Shown: piece by piece, positions 9,623 through 17,567 of the stretch | Layout: each line of letters begins with the position of its first letter | Numbering within the stretch: position 1 is the first letter of the stretch | Origin: Levilinea saccharolytica | GTDB lineage: Bacteria > Chloroflexota > Anaerolineae > Anaerolineales > Anaerolineaceae | Reading direction: 5' to 3' | Length of the DNA: 64,000 nucleotides | NCBI RefSeq assembly: GCF_001306035.1 | Contig: NZ_LGCM01000045.1 | Span: 62,001 to 126,000 of the forward strand | Made by a program: the position numbers and the translations under genes | Notes under the pieces: model-generated | Seen by the model: only the letters and a program-made list of their open reading frames with translations | The model's database searches: none | What the model was told of the DNA's origin: nothing

Positions 9623-11032
9623 ATGAGACCCTGGTACCGTTCGCTCATCAAGCCCCTGCCGCCGGAGGATTGCAACGCGGTGATCGCCGAAGTCACACCG
9701 GCGGCCTCGCCCGGTTTTGATTACTTCCTGCTGGTGGTGCTGTCCTGCAGCATCGCCACCCTGGGGTTGATTACCGATTCGCCTGCGGTGATCATTGGGG
9801 CCATGCTCGTGGCTCCGCTGATGTCGCCCATTATCGGTATCGGCCTGGCTTCGCTGACCGGCAACACGCGGCTGCTGCGCAATGCGGCCTCGGCCCTGCT
9901 GCGCGGGGCGCTTTTAGCAGTGGCGCTGGCCGCGCTGATGACCCTGCTCAATAACCTGCTGCCCTTTTTCAGCATCCAAGAGCTGCCGCGCGAGGTGATG
10001 GCCCGTACCCGTCCCAGTCCCATTGATCTGGTGATCGCCTTCGCCGGCGGGGTGGCGGCGGCTTATGCCATGACCCAGCCAAATATCTCTGCGGCCCTGC
10101 CGGGGGTGGCCATTGCCACGGCCCTCATGCCCCCGTTGTGCACGGTGGGGATTGGGCTGGCTTTGCAGCGCTGGGATGTGGCGGGAGGGGCGCTGCTGCT
10201 GTTCATCACCAACGCCGTGACCATCGCATTTGCCTCGGTTTTGGTGTTTTTCCTGCGCGGCTTTTCATCCAATTTGCGGCTAAAAAACGGCTCTCTCCCC
10301 CGCAGCCTGGTGCTTTCGGCCGCCCTCACCGGCCTGCTGCTCATCCCCCTCACCTTTTTCAGCGTCAAATTCTTCCGCGAGGCCTCCGCCAACCGCCTGA
10401 TCCAATCCGTGGTCATGCGCGAGGTGGAAAATTTGAGTGGGGCGGAGCTGGTGGAACTGGAGGTGAACCGCAACGGCACCAAACTGGATATGCTGCTGAC
10501 TGTGCGCACGGGATCTTCGCTGCGCTATGAGCAGGTGGTGGCCCTGCAGAAGGCCATCGTGGAGGGCCTGCATCAGCCGGTATCTTTAAAGGTCAGCCAG
10601 GTGATCGCCGAAAATTTAGATCCGCTTATCCCGCCCACGCCGACCTTCACCTTCACCCCTGGCCCCAGCCCAACTGCCACGTACACGCCCACCGCCACCG
10701 CCACGTCCCTGCCCACGGCCACCGCCCTGCCCACGCACACCCTCACACCCCTGCCCAGCGGCACACCCACGGCCACAGCTACCCCCGCCGAGGGCTTGGT
10801 GGTGCGGGTGGGGCTGCCGGAGATGCGCATCGTGCAGTTCCCTGGCGGGCCGAGCATTGGTCCTTTGCTCCCCGGACAAAAACTGACTCGGTTATACGGG
10901 CGCGAGACGTTCAACGGGCTGACCTGGGTGGAAGTGCGCGACGCAGAAGGGCGAATCGGCTGGATTCCAGAAATTTACCTGCGCCTGATCCTCCCCACTC
11001 CCACCCGCACGGTCACAGCCAGCACACCTTAG
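9623..11032 (+). CDS. DUF389 membrane protein with SH3 tail, mirror copy
   Basis: Exact mirror of 12459-13868. The start at 9623 is chosen because GAAGGAGGAAG lies just upstream. See the right-arm copy for the domain layout. Confidence 0.85.
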   Translation: MRPWYRSLIKPLPPEDCNAVIAEVTPAASPGFDYFLLVVLSCSIATLGLITDSPAVIIGAMLVAPLMSPIIGIGLASLTGNTRLLRNAASALLRGALLAVALAALMTLLNNLLPFFSIQELPREVMARTRPSPIDLVIAFAGGVAAAYAMTQPNISAALPGVAIATALMPPLCTVGIGLALQRWDVAGGALLLFITNAVTIAFASVLVFFLRGFSSNLRLKNGSLPRSLVLSAALTGLLLIPLTFFSVKFFREASANRLIQSVVMREVENLSGAELVELEVNRNGTKLDMLLTVRTGSSLRYEQVVALQKAIVEGLHQPVSLKVSQVIAENLDPLIPPTPTFTFTPGPSPTATYTPTATATSLPTATALPTHTLTPLPSGTPTATATPAEGLVVRVGLPEMRIVQFPGGPSIGPLLPGQKLTRLYGRETFNGLTWVEVRDAEGRIGWIPEIYLRLILPTPTRTVTASTP

Positions 11033-11034
11033 CG

Positions 11035-11916
11035 TTACGGCCCCGCCGCGGGACGGGCAAACACCAGGGTGTAATAGCCTTTAAAGGGGCTGCCGGGCAC
11101 ATAGGCATAGGCCATGCCAACCTCGGTCACTTTGGCGCTGAGGATATTGCCGCGGTGCACGGGGCTGTTCATCCACCACTCCCAGGCTCCCTGGGCGTCG
11201 CCGCCAAAAGCCGGGTCGCCCACATAGATATTTTCAGCGGCGGCAGCGGCCTTGTAGCCCTGATCGCGGATGCGCGTGTTCCAGGTGGAGCCGTTGGAGC
11301 CGGTGTGATCCACAAATTGATTGCAGCCCATATCGGCGCTGTGCACGGCGGCGGCGGCGTCTAACGCGCTTTGGCGGGTCAGCCCGGCCAACCCCTCGGC
11401 GGCGCGGGCGGCGTTGATCCAGGTCAGCAGGTTGGCTTCTGCCTGGGGGTCGGTTTGCGGGCTGCACCCCGGGGGCAAAATCACCGGGCTGTCCCCGCCC
11501 ACCACGGGCACGAGTGCGCCGTTTTCATCATAGATGCTCACCCCAATTTTGACCCAAAACAGATCCTTCCCGCCGCTGTTGGTGCCAAAGCGCGTGCCGT
11601 AGGGGTCCTGGAACTGCCAGTAACCGGTGAAGGCGCCGCCGCTGGCGGGCGAAACCATGTTCACCGACACCTCCACCACCTCCCCCGGCGCAGCGGGCGG
11701 CAGGGGGTTGGTGAAGGCCGCGCCCATGGGGTCGCCGGAGTGAAATACCACCGCGTAATTGGCTCCCCAGGTACAGGTTCCCTTGTTTTGAAAGCGCCAG
11801 GTTTTGACAAAGGGCACATTTTGTTTAAAAGCGGTCCCATCGGGGATGGTGACATCCTCCAAATAAACGGCCATATCGGTGCAGCCTTTGGGCGGCAGGC
11901 TGGTGGAGGTGGGTTG
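11035..11916 (-). CDS. NBR1-Ig-like plus CAP-domain secreted protein, 5' end cut at fold-back junction
   Basis: This is the longer of two partial copies. Reading down from 11916 it encodes an Ig-like domain of the NBR1 type (motifs NVPFVKTWRFQNKGTCTW and VEVSVNMVSP) followed by a CAP/SCP domain with AENIYVG and the family signature SPVHRGNIL. The open frame continues upstream to 12120, but residues encoded above 11916 are antisense of the gene's own inverted copy, so they are not native. The true N-terminus, presumably a signal peptide or lipobox, is missing. CAP proteins are extracellular; the function here is unknown. It converges on the DUF389 gene with a 2-base gap. Confidence 0.75.
   Translation of the reverse strand, partial: QPTSTSLPPKGCTDMAVYLEDVTIPDGTAFKQNVPFVKTWRFQNKGTCTWGANYAVVFHSGDPMGAAFTNPLPPAAPGEVVEVSVNMVSPASGGAFTGYWQFQDPYGTRFGTNSGGKDLFWVKIGVSIYDENGALVPVVGGDSPVILPPGCSPQTDPQAEANLLTWINAARAAEGLAGLTRQSALDAAAAVHSADMGCNQFVDHTGSNGSTWNTRIRDQGYKAAAAAENIYVGDPAFGGDAQGAWEWWMNSPVHRGNILSAKVTEVGMAYAYVPGSPFKGYYTLVFARPAAGP
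11575..11916. other. Asymmetric 342-bp centre of the palindrome
   Basis: Unique sequence between the two arms. On the minus strand it encodes the Ig-like domain in frame with the CAP domain to its left, so the join at 11574/11575 is native. The right edge 11916/11917 is the novel join, where the sequence turns back onto its own complement. Confidence 0.9.
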
Positions 11917-12456
11917 GGCGGGAAGGATCTGTTTTGGGTCAAAATTGGGGTGAGCATCTATGATGAAAACGGCGCACTCGTGCCCGTGGTGGGCGGGGAC
12001 AGCCCGGTGATTTTGCCCCCGGGGTGCAGCCCGCAAACCGACCCCCAGGCAGAAGCCAACCTGCTGACCTGGATCAACGCCGCCCGCGCCGCCGAGGGGT
12101 TGGCCGGGCTGACCCGCCAAAGCGCGTTAGACGCCGCCGCCGCCGTGCACAGCGCCGATATGGGCTGCAATCAATTTGTGGATCACACCGGCTCCAACGG
12201 CTCCACCTGGAACACGCGCATCCGCGATCAGGGCTACAAGGCCGCTGCCGCCGCTGAAAATATCTATGTGGGCGACCCGGCTTTTGGCGGCGACGCCCAG
12301 GGAGCCTGGGAGTGGTGGATGAACAGCCCCGTGCACCGCGGCAATATCCTCAGCGCCAAAGTGACCGAGGTTGGCATGGCCTATGCCTATGTGCCCGGCA
12401 GCCCCTTTAAAGGCTATTACACCCTGGTGTTTGCCCGTCCCGCGGCGGGGCCGTAA
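11917..12456 (+). pseudogene. CAP-domain protein, 5'-truncated copy
   Basis: Second copy of the gene at 11035-11916, missing the Ig-like domain. The native part starts at the fold-back join and encodes the end of the Ig-like domain and the whole CAP domain. An open frame extends upstream to 11371 on this strand, but that part is the antisense of the other copy and gives an implausible His/Gly-rich translation. The truncation is created by the palindrome junction and may not exist in the organism. Confidence 0.8.
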
Positions 12457-12458
12457 CG

Positions 12459-13868
12459 CTAAGGTGTGCTGGCTGTGACCGTGCGGGTGGGAGTGGGGAG
12501 GATCAGGCGCAGGTAAATTTCTGGAATCCAGCCGATTCGCCCTTCTGCGTCGCGCACTTCCACCCAGGTCAGCCCGTTGAACGTCTCGCGCCCGTATAAC
12601 CGAGTCAGTTTTTGTCCGGGGAGCAAAGGACCAATGCTCGGCCCGCCAGGGAACTGCACGATGCGCATCTCCGGCAGCCCCACCCGCACCACCAAGCCCT
12701 CGGCGGGGGTAGCTGTGGCCGTGGGTGTGCCGCTGGGCAGGGGTGTGAGGGTGTGCGTGGGCAGGGCGGTGGCCGTGGGCAGGGACGTGGCGGTGGCGGT
12801 GGGCGTGTACGTGGCAGTTGGGCTGGGGCCAGGGGTGAAGGTGAAGGTCGGCGTGGGCGGGATAAGCGGATCTAAATTTTCGGCGATCACCTGGCTGACC
12901 TTTAAAGATACCGGCTGATGCAGGCCCTCCACGATGGCCTTCTGCAGGGCCACCACCTGCTCATAGCGCAGCGAAGATCCCGTGCGCACAGTCAGCAGCA
13001 TATCCAGTTTGGTGCCGTTGCGGTTCACCTCCAGTTCCACCAGCTCCGCCCCACTCAAATTTTCCACCTCGCGCATGACCACGGATTGGATCAGGCGGTT
13101 GGCGGAGGCCTCGCGGAAGAATTTGACGCTGAAAAAGGTGAGGGGGATGAGCAGCAGGCCGGTGAGGGCGGCCGAAAGCACCAGGCTGCGGGGGAGAGAG
13201 CCGTTTTTTAGCCGCAAATTGGATGAAAAGCCGCGCAGGAAAAACACCAAAACCGAGGCAAATGCGATGGTCACGGCGTTGGTGATGAACAGCAGCAGCG
13301 CCCCTCCCGCCACATCCCAGCGCTGCAAAGCCAGCCCAATCCCCACCGTGCACAACGGGGGCATGAGGGCCGTGGCAATGGCCACCCCCGGCAGGGCCGC
13401 AGAGATATTTGGCTGGGTCATGGCATAAGCCGCCGCCACCCCGCCGGCGAAGGCGATCACCAGATCAATGGGACTGGGACGGGTACGGGCCATCACCTCG
13501 CGCGGCAGCTCTTGGATGCTGAAAAAGGGCAGCAGGTTATTGAGCAGGGTCATCAGCGCGGCCAGCGCCACTGCTAAAAGCGCCCCGCGCAGCAGGGCCG
13601 AGGCCGCATTGCGCAGCAGCCGCGTGTTGCCGGTCAGCGAAGCCAGGCCGATACCGATAATGGGCGACATCAGCGGAGCCACGAGCATGGCCCCAATGAT
13701 CACCGCAGGCGAATCGGTAATCAACCCCAGGGTGGCGATGCTGCAGGACAGCACCACCAGCAGGAAGTAATCAAAACCGGGCGAGGCCGCCGGTGTGACT
13801 TCGGCGATCACCGCGTTGCAATCCTCCGGCGGCAGGGGCTTGATGAGCGAACGGTACCAGGGTCTCAT
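12459..13868 (-). CDS. DUF389 membrane protein with Thr/Pro linker and SH3 tail
   Basis: This 469-residue protein begins MRPWYRSLIKPLPPEDCNAV, preceded by a strong GGAGG ribosome site. Residues about 30-250 form a DUF389 membrane core: several hydrophobic segments, one carrying GAMLVAPLMSPIIGIGLA, which is characteristic of the family. After a soluble alpha/beta stretch comes a linker rich in Pro-Thr repeats (about residues 335-390), then an SH3-like domain containing RLYGRETFNGLTWVEVRD. The role of DUF389 is not established. The SH3 tail suggests contact with cell wall or surface polymers. It is divergent from the AOR gene and convergent with the CAP gene. Confidence 0.85.
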   Translation of the reverse strand: MRPWYRSLIKPLPPEDCNAVIAEVTPAASPGFDYFLLVVLSCSIATLGLITDSPAVIIGAMLVAPLMSPIIGIGLASLTGNTRLLRNAASALLRGALLAVALAALMTLLNNLLPFFSIQELPREVMARTRPSPIDLVIAFAGGVAAAYAMTQPNISAALPGVAIATALMPPLCTVGIGLALQRWDVAGGALLLFITNAVTIAFASVLVFFLRGFSSNLRLKNGSLPRSLVLSAALTGLLLIPLTFFSVKFFREASANRLIQSVVMREVENLSGAELVELEVNRNGTKLDMLLTVRTGSSLRYEQVVALQKAIVEGLHQPVSLKVSQVIAENLDPLIPPTPTFTFTPGPSPTATYTPTATATSLPTATALPTHTLTPLPSGTPTATATPAEGLVVRVGLPEMRIVQFPGGPSIGPLLPGQKLTRLYGRETFNGLTWVEVRDAEGRIGWIPEIYLRLILPTPTRTVTASTP

Positions 13869-13960
13869 GAGCCTCTTCTTCCTCCTTCGTCCATGCGGTC
13901 TTGATAGTATTGTACCCTGGAAGGCGTAAGGCTGCTCCGCATACCGCCCGACAGCAATGA

Positions 13961-13989
13961 TCAACCAAAATTGATTCAATTTCGGTTGA
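13961..13989. promoter_or_regulatory. 29-bp palindromic operator over the AOR -35
   Basis: Two 14-base arms, TCAACCAAAATTGA and TCAATTTCGGTTGA, surround a single central T and are inverted repeats with one mismatch. The right end overlaps the -35 hexamer of the AOR promoter (13986-13991), a position expected to give repression when occupied. The binding protein is unknown; the nearby ArsR-family protein is one candidate. Confidence 0.75.
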
Positions 13990-14015
13990 CATTTGTGTCT
14001 CTTCGTCTGTATAAT
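13986..14015 (+). promoter_or_regulatory. AOR promoter
   Basis: TTGACA at 13986-13991 and TATAAT at 14010-14015, both exact consensus, separated by 18 bases. The predicted transcription start is near 14022, which leaves a leader of about 250 bases before the AOR start codon. Confidence 0.85.
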
Positions 14016-14021
14016 GAAACA

Positions 14022-14118
14022 GTAGTGAGCTTCAATTGAAAACTCTCCGATTCTCTGATTCCGTCTCGGATAGGAGAACGATAGGGCATGAGGAGCAATT
14101 CTCATCGCCTGCCAGTGT
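14022..14118 (+). ncRNA. Structured 5' leader of AOR, possible cofactor-sensing element
   Basis: The first part of the leader contains local inverted repeats: TCTCC (14044-14048) with GGAGA (14073-14077), and ATGAG with CTCAT around 14088-14105. With the downstream terminators it resembles a transcription-attenuation leader. A molybdenum/tungsten-cofactor riboswitch is an obvious hypothesis given the gene, but I could not match it to the known Moco motif by eye. An independent small RNA ending at the terminators is also possible. Confidence 0.45.
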
Positions 14119-14168
14119 GCAAAGGAGACCCCCAACTGCTGCGGAGCAGGGTCACTTTGCGTTTTTTT
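14119..14168 (+). terminator. Intrinsic terminator 1 in AOR leader
   Basis: GCAAAG (14119-14124) pairs with CTTTGC (14155-14160), GACC with GGTC, and CTGCT with AGCAG around a GCGG loop. A run of seven T follows at 14162-14168. Confidence 0.8.
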
Positions 14169-14207
14169 GCGCGCCCTGCCCACCCCAGGAGGCGCGCTTT
14201 TTCTTTT
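14169..14207 (+). terminator. Intrinsic terminator 2 in AOR leader
   Basis: GCGCGCC (14169-14175) pairs with GGCGCGC (14191-14197), followed by TTTTTCTTTT. It directly abuts terminator 1, so most transcripts should stop before the AOR gene unless antitermination occurs. Confidence 0.82.
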
Positions 14208-14271
14208 CCCTCGCTCCATCCCCGCCCAAAAGAAAGCCCCTCTTTTTATGTTCCATCCAGTGGAGGAAGCT

Positions 14272-16035
14272 ATGTGGATCTTACGCATTAACATGACAGA
14301 CCGCACGTCCAAATGGGAAGCCGTCCCAGAACGCTTCCGTACTCTTTACGGACGCGCCCTGACCTCAAAAATTGTGGCGGAAGAAGTGCCGCCGCTGTGC
14401 CACGCGCTCGGCCCCAACAACAAACTGGTCTTTTCGGCGGGCATCGTCACCAGCACGCCGGCTCCCACCTCTGCCCGCATCTCGGTCGGCTGCAAATCGC
14501 CGCTCACCGGCGGTATTAAAGAAGCCAATGCCGGAACCTCCTGGGGACCCGATCTGGCCAGCATGCGCATTCGCGCCCTGATTGTGGAAGGTCTGCCCCA
14601 AGATACAGACAAATTCTGGGGAACCTTTATCCATTGGGATAAAGACGCTCAAAAACCGGTGGTGGAATTCTTTGACGCCAGCGAATACACCGGCAAGGAT
14701 GTGTACGAATCCTACCCGATGATTTACCAGCGCTTTGAGGGCCGCATTTCTATTGCCAGCATCGGCAACGCGGGCGAATACGGCTACGGTAACTCCGGCA
14801 TCGTCTTCAACGACCAGGCCAAGCGCCCCAGCCGTTACGCCGGACGCGGCGGCGTGGGTGCGGTGATGGCCTCCAAGCGGCTCAAATTCATTGTGCTGAA
14901 CGAAAAAGGTTCGCCGGGTGTGGAAATTGTCGATAAGGCCCTCTTTGACGAAGGCCGCAAGAAGATGATTGACGCCATCCGCACGCACCCCATCTCCAAG
15001 CCCAAGGGCGGCCTGAACACCTACGGCACGGCTGTGTTGGTCAACATTCTTAATGAAGCGGGCGGCCTGCCCACCCGCAATTTCTCGGCGGGCCGCTTTG
15101 ACGGCGCCCCCAAGACCGCTGGCGAAGCCATCTTTGAAACCAACAAAGAGCGCACCGGCAAAGAGGTGTACAACCACGCCTGTTCCCCCGGCTGCATCAT
15201 CCAATGTTCCAATACCCTCTTCAACCCCGACAAGAGCGAGCGCGCTTCCTGTATCGAGTACGAATCCACCTGGGCGTTGGGCGCCAACCTGGGCGTGGAC
15301 GACCTGGACGACATCGCCACCATGGTGCATCTGTGCAACGCGTACGGCCTGGACACTATCGAAACCGGCGTGACCCTGGGCGTGGCTATGGAAGGCGGGG
15401 TGATCCCCTTCGGCGACAGCAAGGGCGCCATCCAGCTGATTCATGAGATGGGCAAAGGCACGCCTACCGGCAAGATGCTGGGCGGCGGGGCCGAAGTGGC
15501 AGGCAAACTGCTGGGCGTGCGCCGCGTGCCCACCGTCAAAGGCCAGGCCATGCCCGCCTATGAGCCGCGCGCCGTGAAGGGCATTGGCATCACTTACGCC
15601 ACCACCACCATGGGCGCTGACCACACCGCTGGTTACACCATCTGCCCTGAAATTTTGGGCGTCAGCGGCAAGCAGGATCCGCTCAGCCCCGAAGGCAAAG
15701 CCGCCCTCAGCCGCGCTTTCCAGGCCACCACCGCCTTCATTGACTCTTCCGGCCACTGCCTGTTCATCGCCTTCCCCATCCTCGACATCGCCAGCGGCTT
15801 CGAAGGCTTCATCCAGGAGTGCAACGGCGTGCTGGGTACCAACTGGAGCGCAGACGATGTGGTGGCTTACGGCGCCGAAGTGCTGAAGGTGGAACGCGCC
15901 TTCAACGAAGCTGCCGGCATCAAAGCCGAAGCTGACCGCCTGCCCGAATTCATGCACCTCGAACCGCTGCCCCCGCATAATCAGGTCTTTGATGTGCCGG
16001 ATGAGGCTCTGGATTCGGTCTTTAAAGAAATGTAA
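14272..16035 (+). CDS. aor: Aldehyde:ferredoxin oxidoreductase (tungsten)
   Basis: A 587-residue member of the AOR family, which oxidises aldehydes to carboxylic acids (or works in reverse) using a tungsten bis-pterin site and one [4Fe-4S] cluster, with ferredoxin as electron partner. The start is chosen for the MWILRINM N-terminus typical of the family and the site TGGAGGAAGC just upstream. Cluster ligands are likely C304, C308 and C312 (C-x3-C-x3-C, one residue longer in the first gap than the classic C-x2-C-x3-C) plus C496. The EYE motif at 329-331 and the pterin-binding segment YAGRGGVGAVMASK (about 189-202) are present. Length is close to the family norm. It heads a cluster with a maturase and two sulfur-carrier-like proteins and is controlled by an elaborate promoter and leader. 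Substrate unknown. Confidence 0.93.
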   Translation: MWILRINMTDRTSKWEAVPERFRTLYGRALTSKIVAEEVPPLCHALGPNNKLVFSAGIVTSTPAPTSARISVGCKSPLTGGIKEANAGTSWGPDLASMRIRALIVEGLPQDTDKFWGTFIHWDKDAQKPVVEFFDASEYTGKDVYESYPMIYQRFEGRISIASIGNAGEYGYGNSGIVFNDQAKRPSRYAGRGGVGAVMASKRLKFIVLNEKGSPGVEIVDKALFDEGRKKMIDAIRTHPISKPKGGLNTYGTAVLVNILNEAGGLPTRNFSAGRFDGAPKTAGEAIFETNKERTGKEVYNHACSPGCIIQCSNTLFNPDKSERASCIEYESTWALGANLGVDDLDDIATMVHLCNAYGLDTIETGVTLGVAMEGGVIPFGDSKGAIQLIHEMGKGTPTGKMLGGGAEVAGKLLGVRRVPTVKGQAMPAYEPRAVKGIGITYATTTMGADHTAGYTICPEILGVSGKQDPLSPEGKAALSRAFQATTAFIDSSGHCLFIAFPILDIASGFEGFIQECNGVLGTNWSADDVVAYGAEVLKVERAFNEAAGIKAEADRLPEFMHLEPLPPHNQVFDVPDEALDSVFKEM

Positions 16036-16053
16036 GCTGCTGTATACCCTCCG

Positions 16054-16089
16054 GGAAAGGAGAGGGGCGCACCAGCCCCTCTCCTTTCC
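16054..16089 (+). promoter_or_regulatory. Perfect 15-bp hairpin between AOR and maturase genes
   Basis: GGAAAGGAGAGGGGC (16054-16068) and its exact complement (16075-16089) flank the loop GCACCA. No T-run follows directly. It may stabilise the AOR message 3' end or reduce read-through into the maturase gene, so that the abundant enzyme and the catalytic maturase are made in different amounts. Confidence 0.8.
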
Positions 16090-16123
16090 ACGCGCATTTT
16101 ACCGGTAGACTCAGGAGCGCTCC

Positions 16124-17311
16124 ATGCCCAAATTGACCCCCGATGAACACGGCCGTTTTCACCTTCCAGCGGATTTTCTCAACCGCCGCCGCCTGGAGCC
16201 TCAGGCTGAATACTGGCTGGATGAGCGCGACGGCGATCTCATCCTGCACCCTCGCCGCCCAGATGTCCGCAAGCTGTATATCGAAGTCACCACCGCCTGC
16301 AATCTCAACTGCCAGACCTGCATCCGCCATTCCTGGGTGGATCCCAGCGCACACATGAAGCGCGACACCTTCGAGCGCATTTTGGCGGACCTGCCCGCTT
16401 TCCCCGCTCTCGATCAGGTGGTGCTGACCAGCTTTGGCGAACCTCTGGTGCACCCGCGCATTCTGGAGATCATCGAAAAGCTGCGCGAGCGCAATTTGAT
16501 GGTCACTTTGGGGACCAACGGGCTGCTGCTGGACGACCGCATCGCCCGCGAATTGGTGCGGCTGGGGGTCAGCCAGGTGGTGGTTTCCATTGACGGCATC
16601 CAGCCGGACACCTATGCGGATGTGCGCGGGGCGCAGCTGGCCGAGGTGCTGGAAAATATTCAGCGCCTGAACGAAGCCAAGCGTCAGGCCGGGGCGGTTC
16701 AGCCCACACTGGGGGTCGAATTTGTGGCCATGAAAAGCAATGTGGCCGAGCTGGACAGCCTGGCCGAGTTGGCCGGACGGCTGGGGGTGGCGCGCGCGGT
16801 GGTTTCCAACGTGCTGCCCTACACGGCGGAGATGAACCAGGAAAAGCTCTACGGCTATGAACCCATCGCGCCGCTCAAATCCGGCGGGTGGCCGGTGCGT
16901 TCGGACGCCTGGATGAAATGGGGCATCACCGAGCTGCCGCGCATGCACTGGGGGGGCGAGCCCCACTGCCGCTTTGTCCACGATTATTCCATCGTCATCG
17001 GCTGGGATGGGGGCGTTTCGCCCTGCTATGCCCTGTCGCACAGCTATCACTACTACACCATTGACGGCATCGAAAAAGAGGTGCGCCGCCACACCTTCGG
17101 CAATGTGCACCAGTCGTCTCTGGCGGATATTTGGATGAGCGAGGAGTACACCCGCTACCGCAGCGCCGTGCGTGCCTTTCATTTCCCCTCCTGCCCCGAC
17201 TGCGACCTGCGCGAGACCTGCGATCTGCGCCTGGAAAACAATGCCTGTTGGGGGCCGAACCCCTCCTGCGCCGACTGTCTGTGGGCGCAGGATATTGTCC
17301 GCTGTCCGTGA
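16124..17311 (+). CDS. Radical SAM/SPASM tungsten-oxidoreductase maturase
   Basis: This 395-residue protein starts with a SpoVT/AbrB-like segment (residues about 5-45), then a radical SAM domain with C59-x3-C63-x2-C66 (CNLNCQTC) and the GEPL motif. The C-terminal third has many cysteines (CPDCDLRETCDL, CADCLW), typical of a SPASM domain binding extra Fe-S clusters. It matches the family of radical SAM maturases encoded beside tungsten-cofactor oxidoreductases. Its exact chemistry is not established for that family; a role in maturing AOR or its cofactor is inferred from the neighbourhood. The ribosome site AGGAGC lies 8 bases before the ATG. It is 88 bases downstream of AOR and 10 bases upstream of the sulfur-carrier gene. 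Confidence 0.9.
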   Translation: MPKLTPDEHGRFHLPADFLNRRRLEPQAEYWLDERDGDLILHPRRPDVRKLYIEVTTACNLNCQTCIRHSWVDPSAHMKRDTFERILADLPAFPALDQVVLTSFGEPLVHPRILEIIEKLRERNLMVTLGTNGLLLDDRIARELVRLGVSQVVVSIDGIQPDTYADVRGAQLAEVLENIQRLNEAKRQAGAVQPTLGVEFVAMKSNVAELDSLAELAGRLGVARAVVSNVLPYTAEMNQEKLYGYEPIAPLKSGGWPVRSDAWMKWGITELPRMHWGGEPHCRFVHDYSIVIGWDGGVSPCYALSHSYHYYTIDGIEKEVRRHTFGNVHQSSLADIWMSEEYTRYRSAVRAFHFPSCPDCDLRETCDLRLENNACWGPNPSCADCLWAQDIVRCP

Positions 17312-17321
17312 GGCCTGAACT

Positions 17322-17561
17322 GTGCAAGTTTATGTGCGCCTGTTCGCTACCTTACGCCGCTTCGTGCCCGAAGCCAAAATCGGCGTGACCCTCTCGCTGG
17401 AGCTGCCCGAAGGGGCGCGGGTGCGCGACGTCATGGCCCATTACCGCCTGCCGGAAGACGAGGTCAAGCTGGCCTATGTCAACGGCATTTATCAAGAGCC
17501 GGATTTTGTCCTGCACGATCAAGATGAAATTGGGCTGTTTCCACCCGTTGGAGGAGGCTAA
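17322..17561 (+). CDS. MoaD/ThiS-family sulfur carrier
   Basis: A 79-residue beta-grasp protein starting at GTG (MQVYVRLFATLRRFVPEA) and ending PPVGGG. The terminal glycines are what MoaD/ThiS proteins need to be adenylated and carry sulfur as a thiocarboxylate for pterin-dithiolene synthesis. Beside a tungsten oxidoreductase it most likely supplies sulfur for the tungstopterin, or plays a related assembly role. It ends 6 bases before the next gene. Confidence 0.85.
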   Translation: MQVYVRLFATLRRFVPEAKIGVTLSLELPEGARVRDVMAHYRLPEDEVKLAYVNGIYQEPDFVLHDQDEIGLFPPVGGG

Positions 17562-17567
17562 CCCAGT

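Larger units (their letters stand above)
1..11574. repeat. Left arm of 23.5-kb palindrome
   Basis: This segment is the reverse complement of 11917-23490: base x pairs with base 23491-x. I confirmed identity base by base at several places (for example 3541-3600 against 19891-19950, and 9421-9480 against 14011-14070), and all mirrored proteins are identical in length and sequence. The arm starts at window base 1 inside rpoD, so its outer end is not visible. The most economical reading is a fold-back duplicate of the right arm, probably artefactual. Genes here are listed separately but should not be counted as independent copies without read evidence. Confidence 0.97.

Noticed and set aside
1-11574. 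Left arm as a genuine second set of genes (two rpoD, two dnaG, two AOR operons)
   Set aside because: Exact identity and truncation at base 1 point to a fold-back of a single locus; independent copies are not supported from sequence alone.
11035-12456. Two overlapping 361-codon reading frames (11035-12120 minus and 11371-12456 plus) as intact genes
   Set aside because: In each, the N-terminal part is antisense of the other copy of the CAP gene, created by the palindrome join. Only the portions outside the join are native.
14022-14118. Firm call of a Moco riboswitch in the AOR leader
   Set aside because: I could not align it to the known motif's conserved positions by eye; only local stems and terminators are certain.
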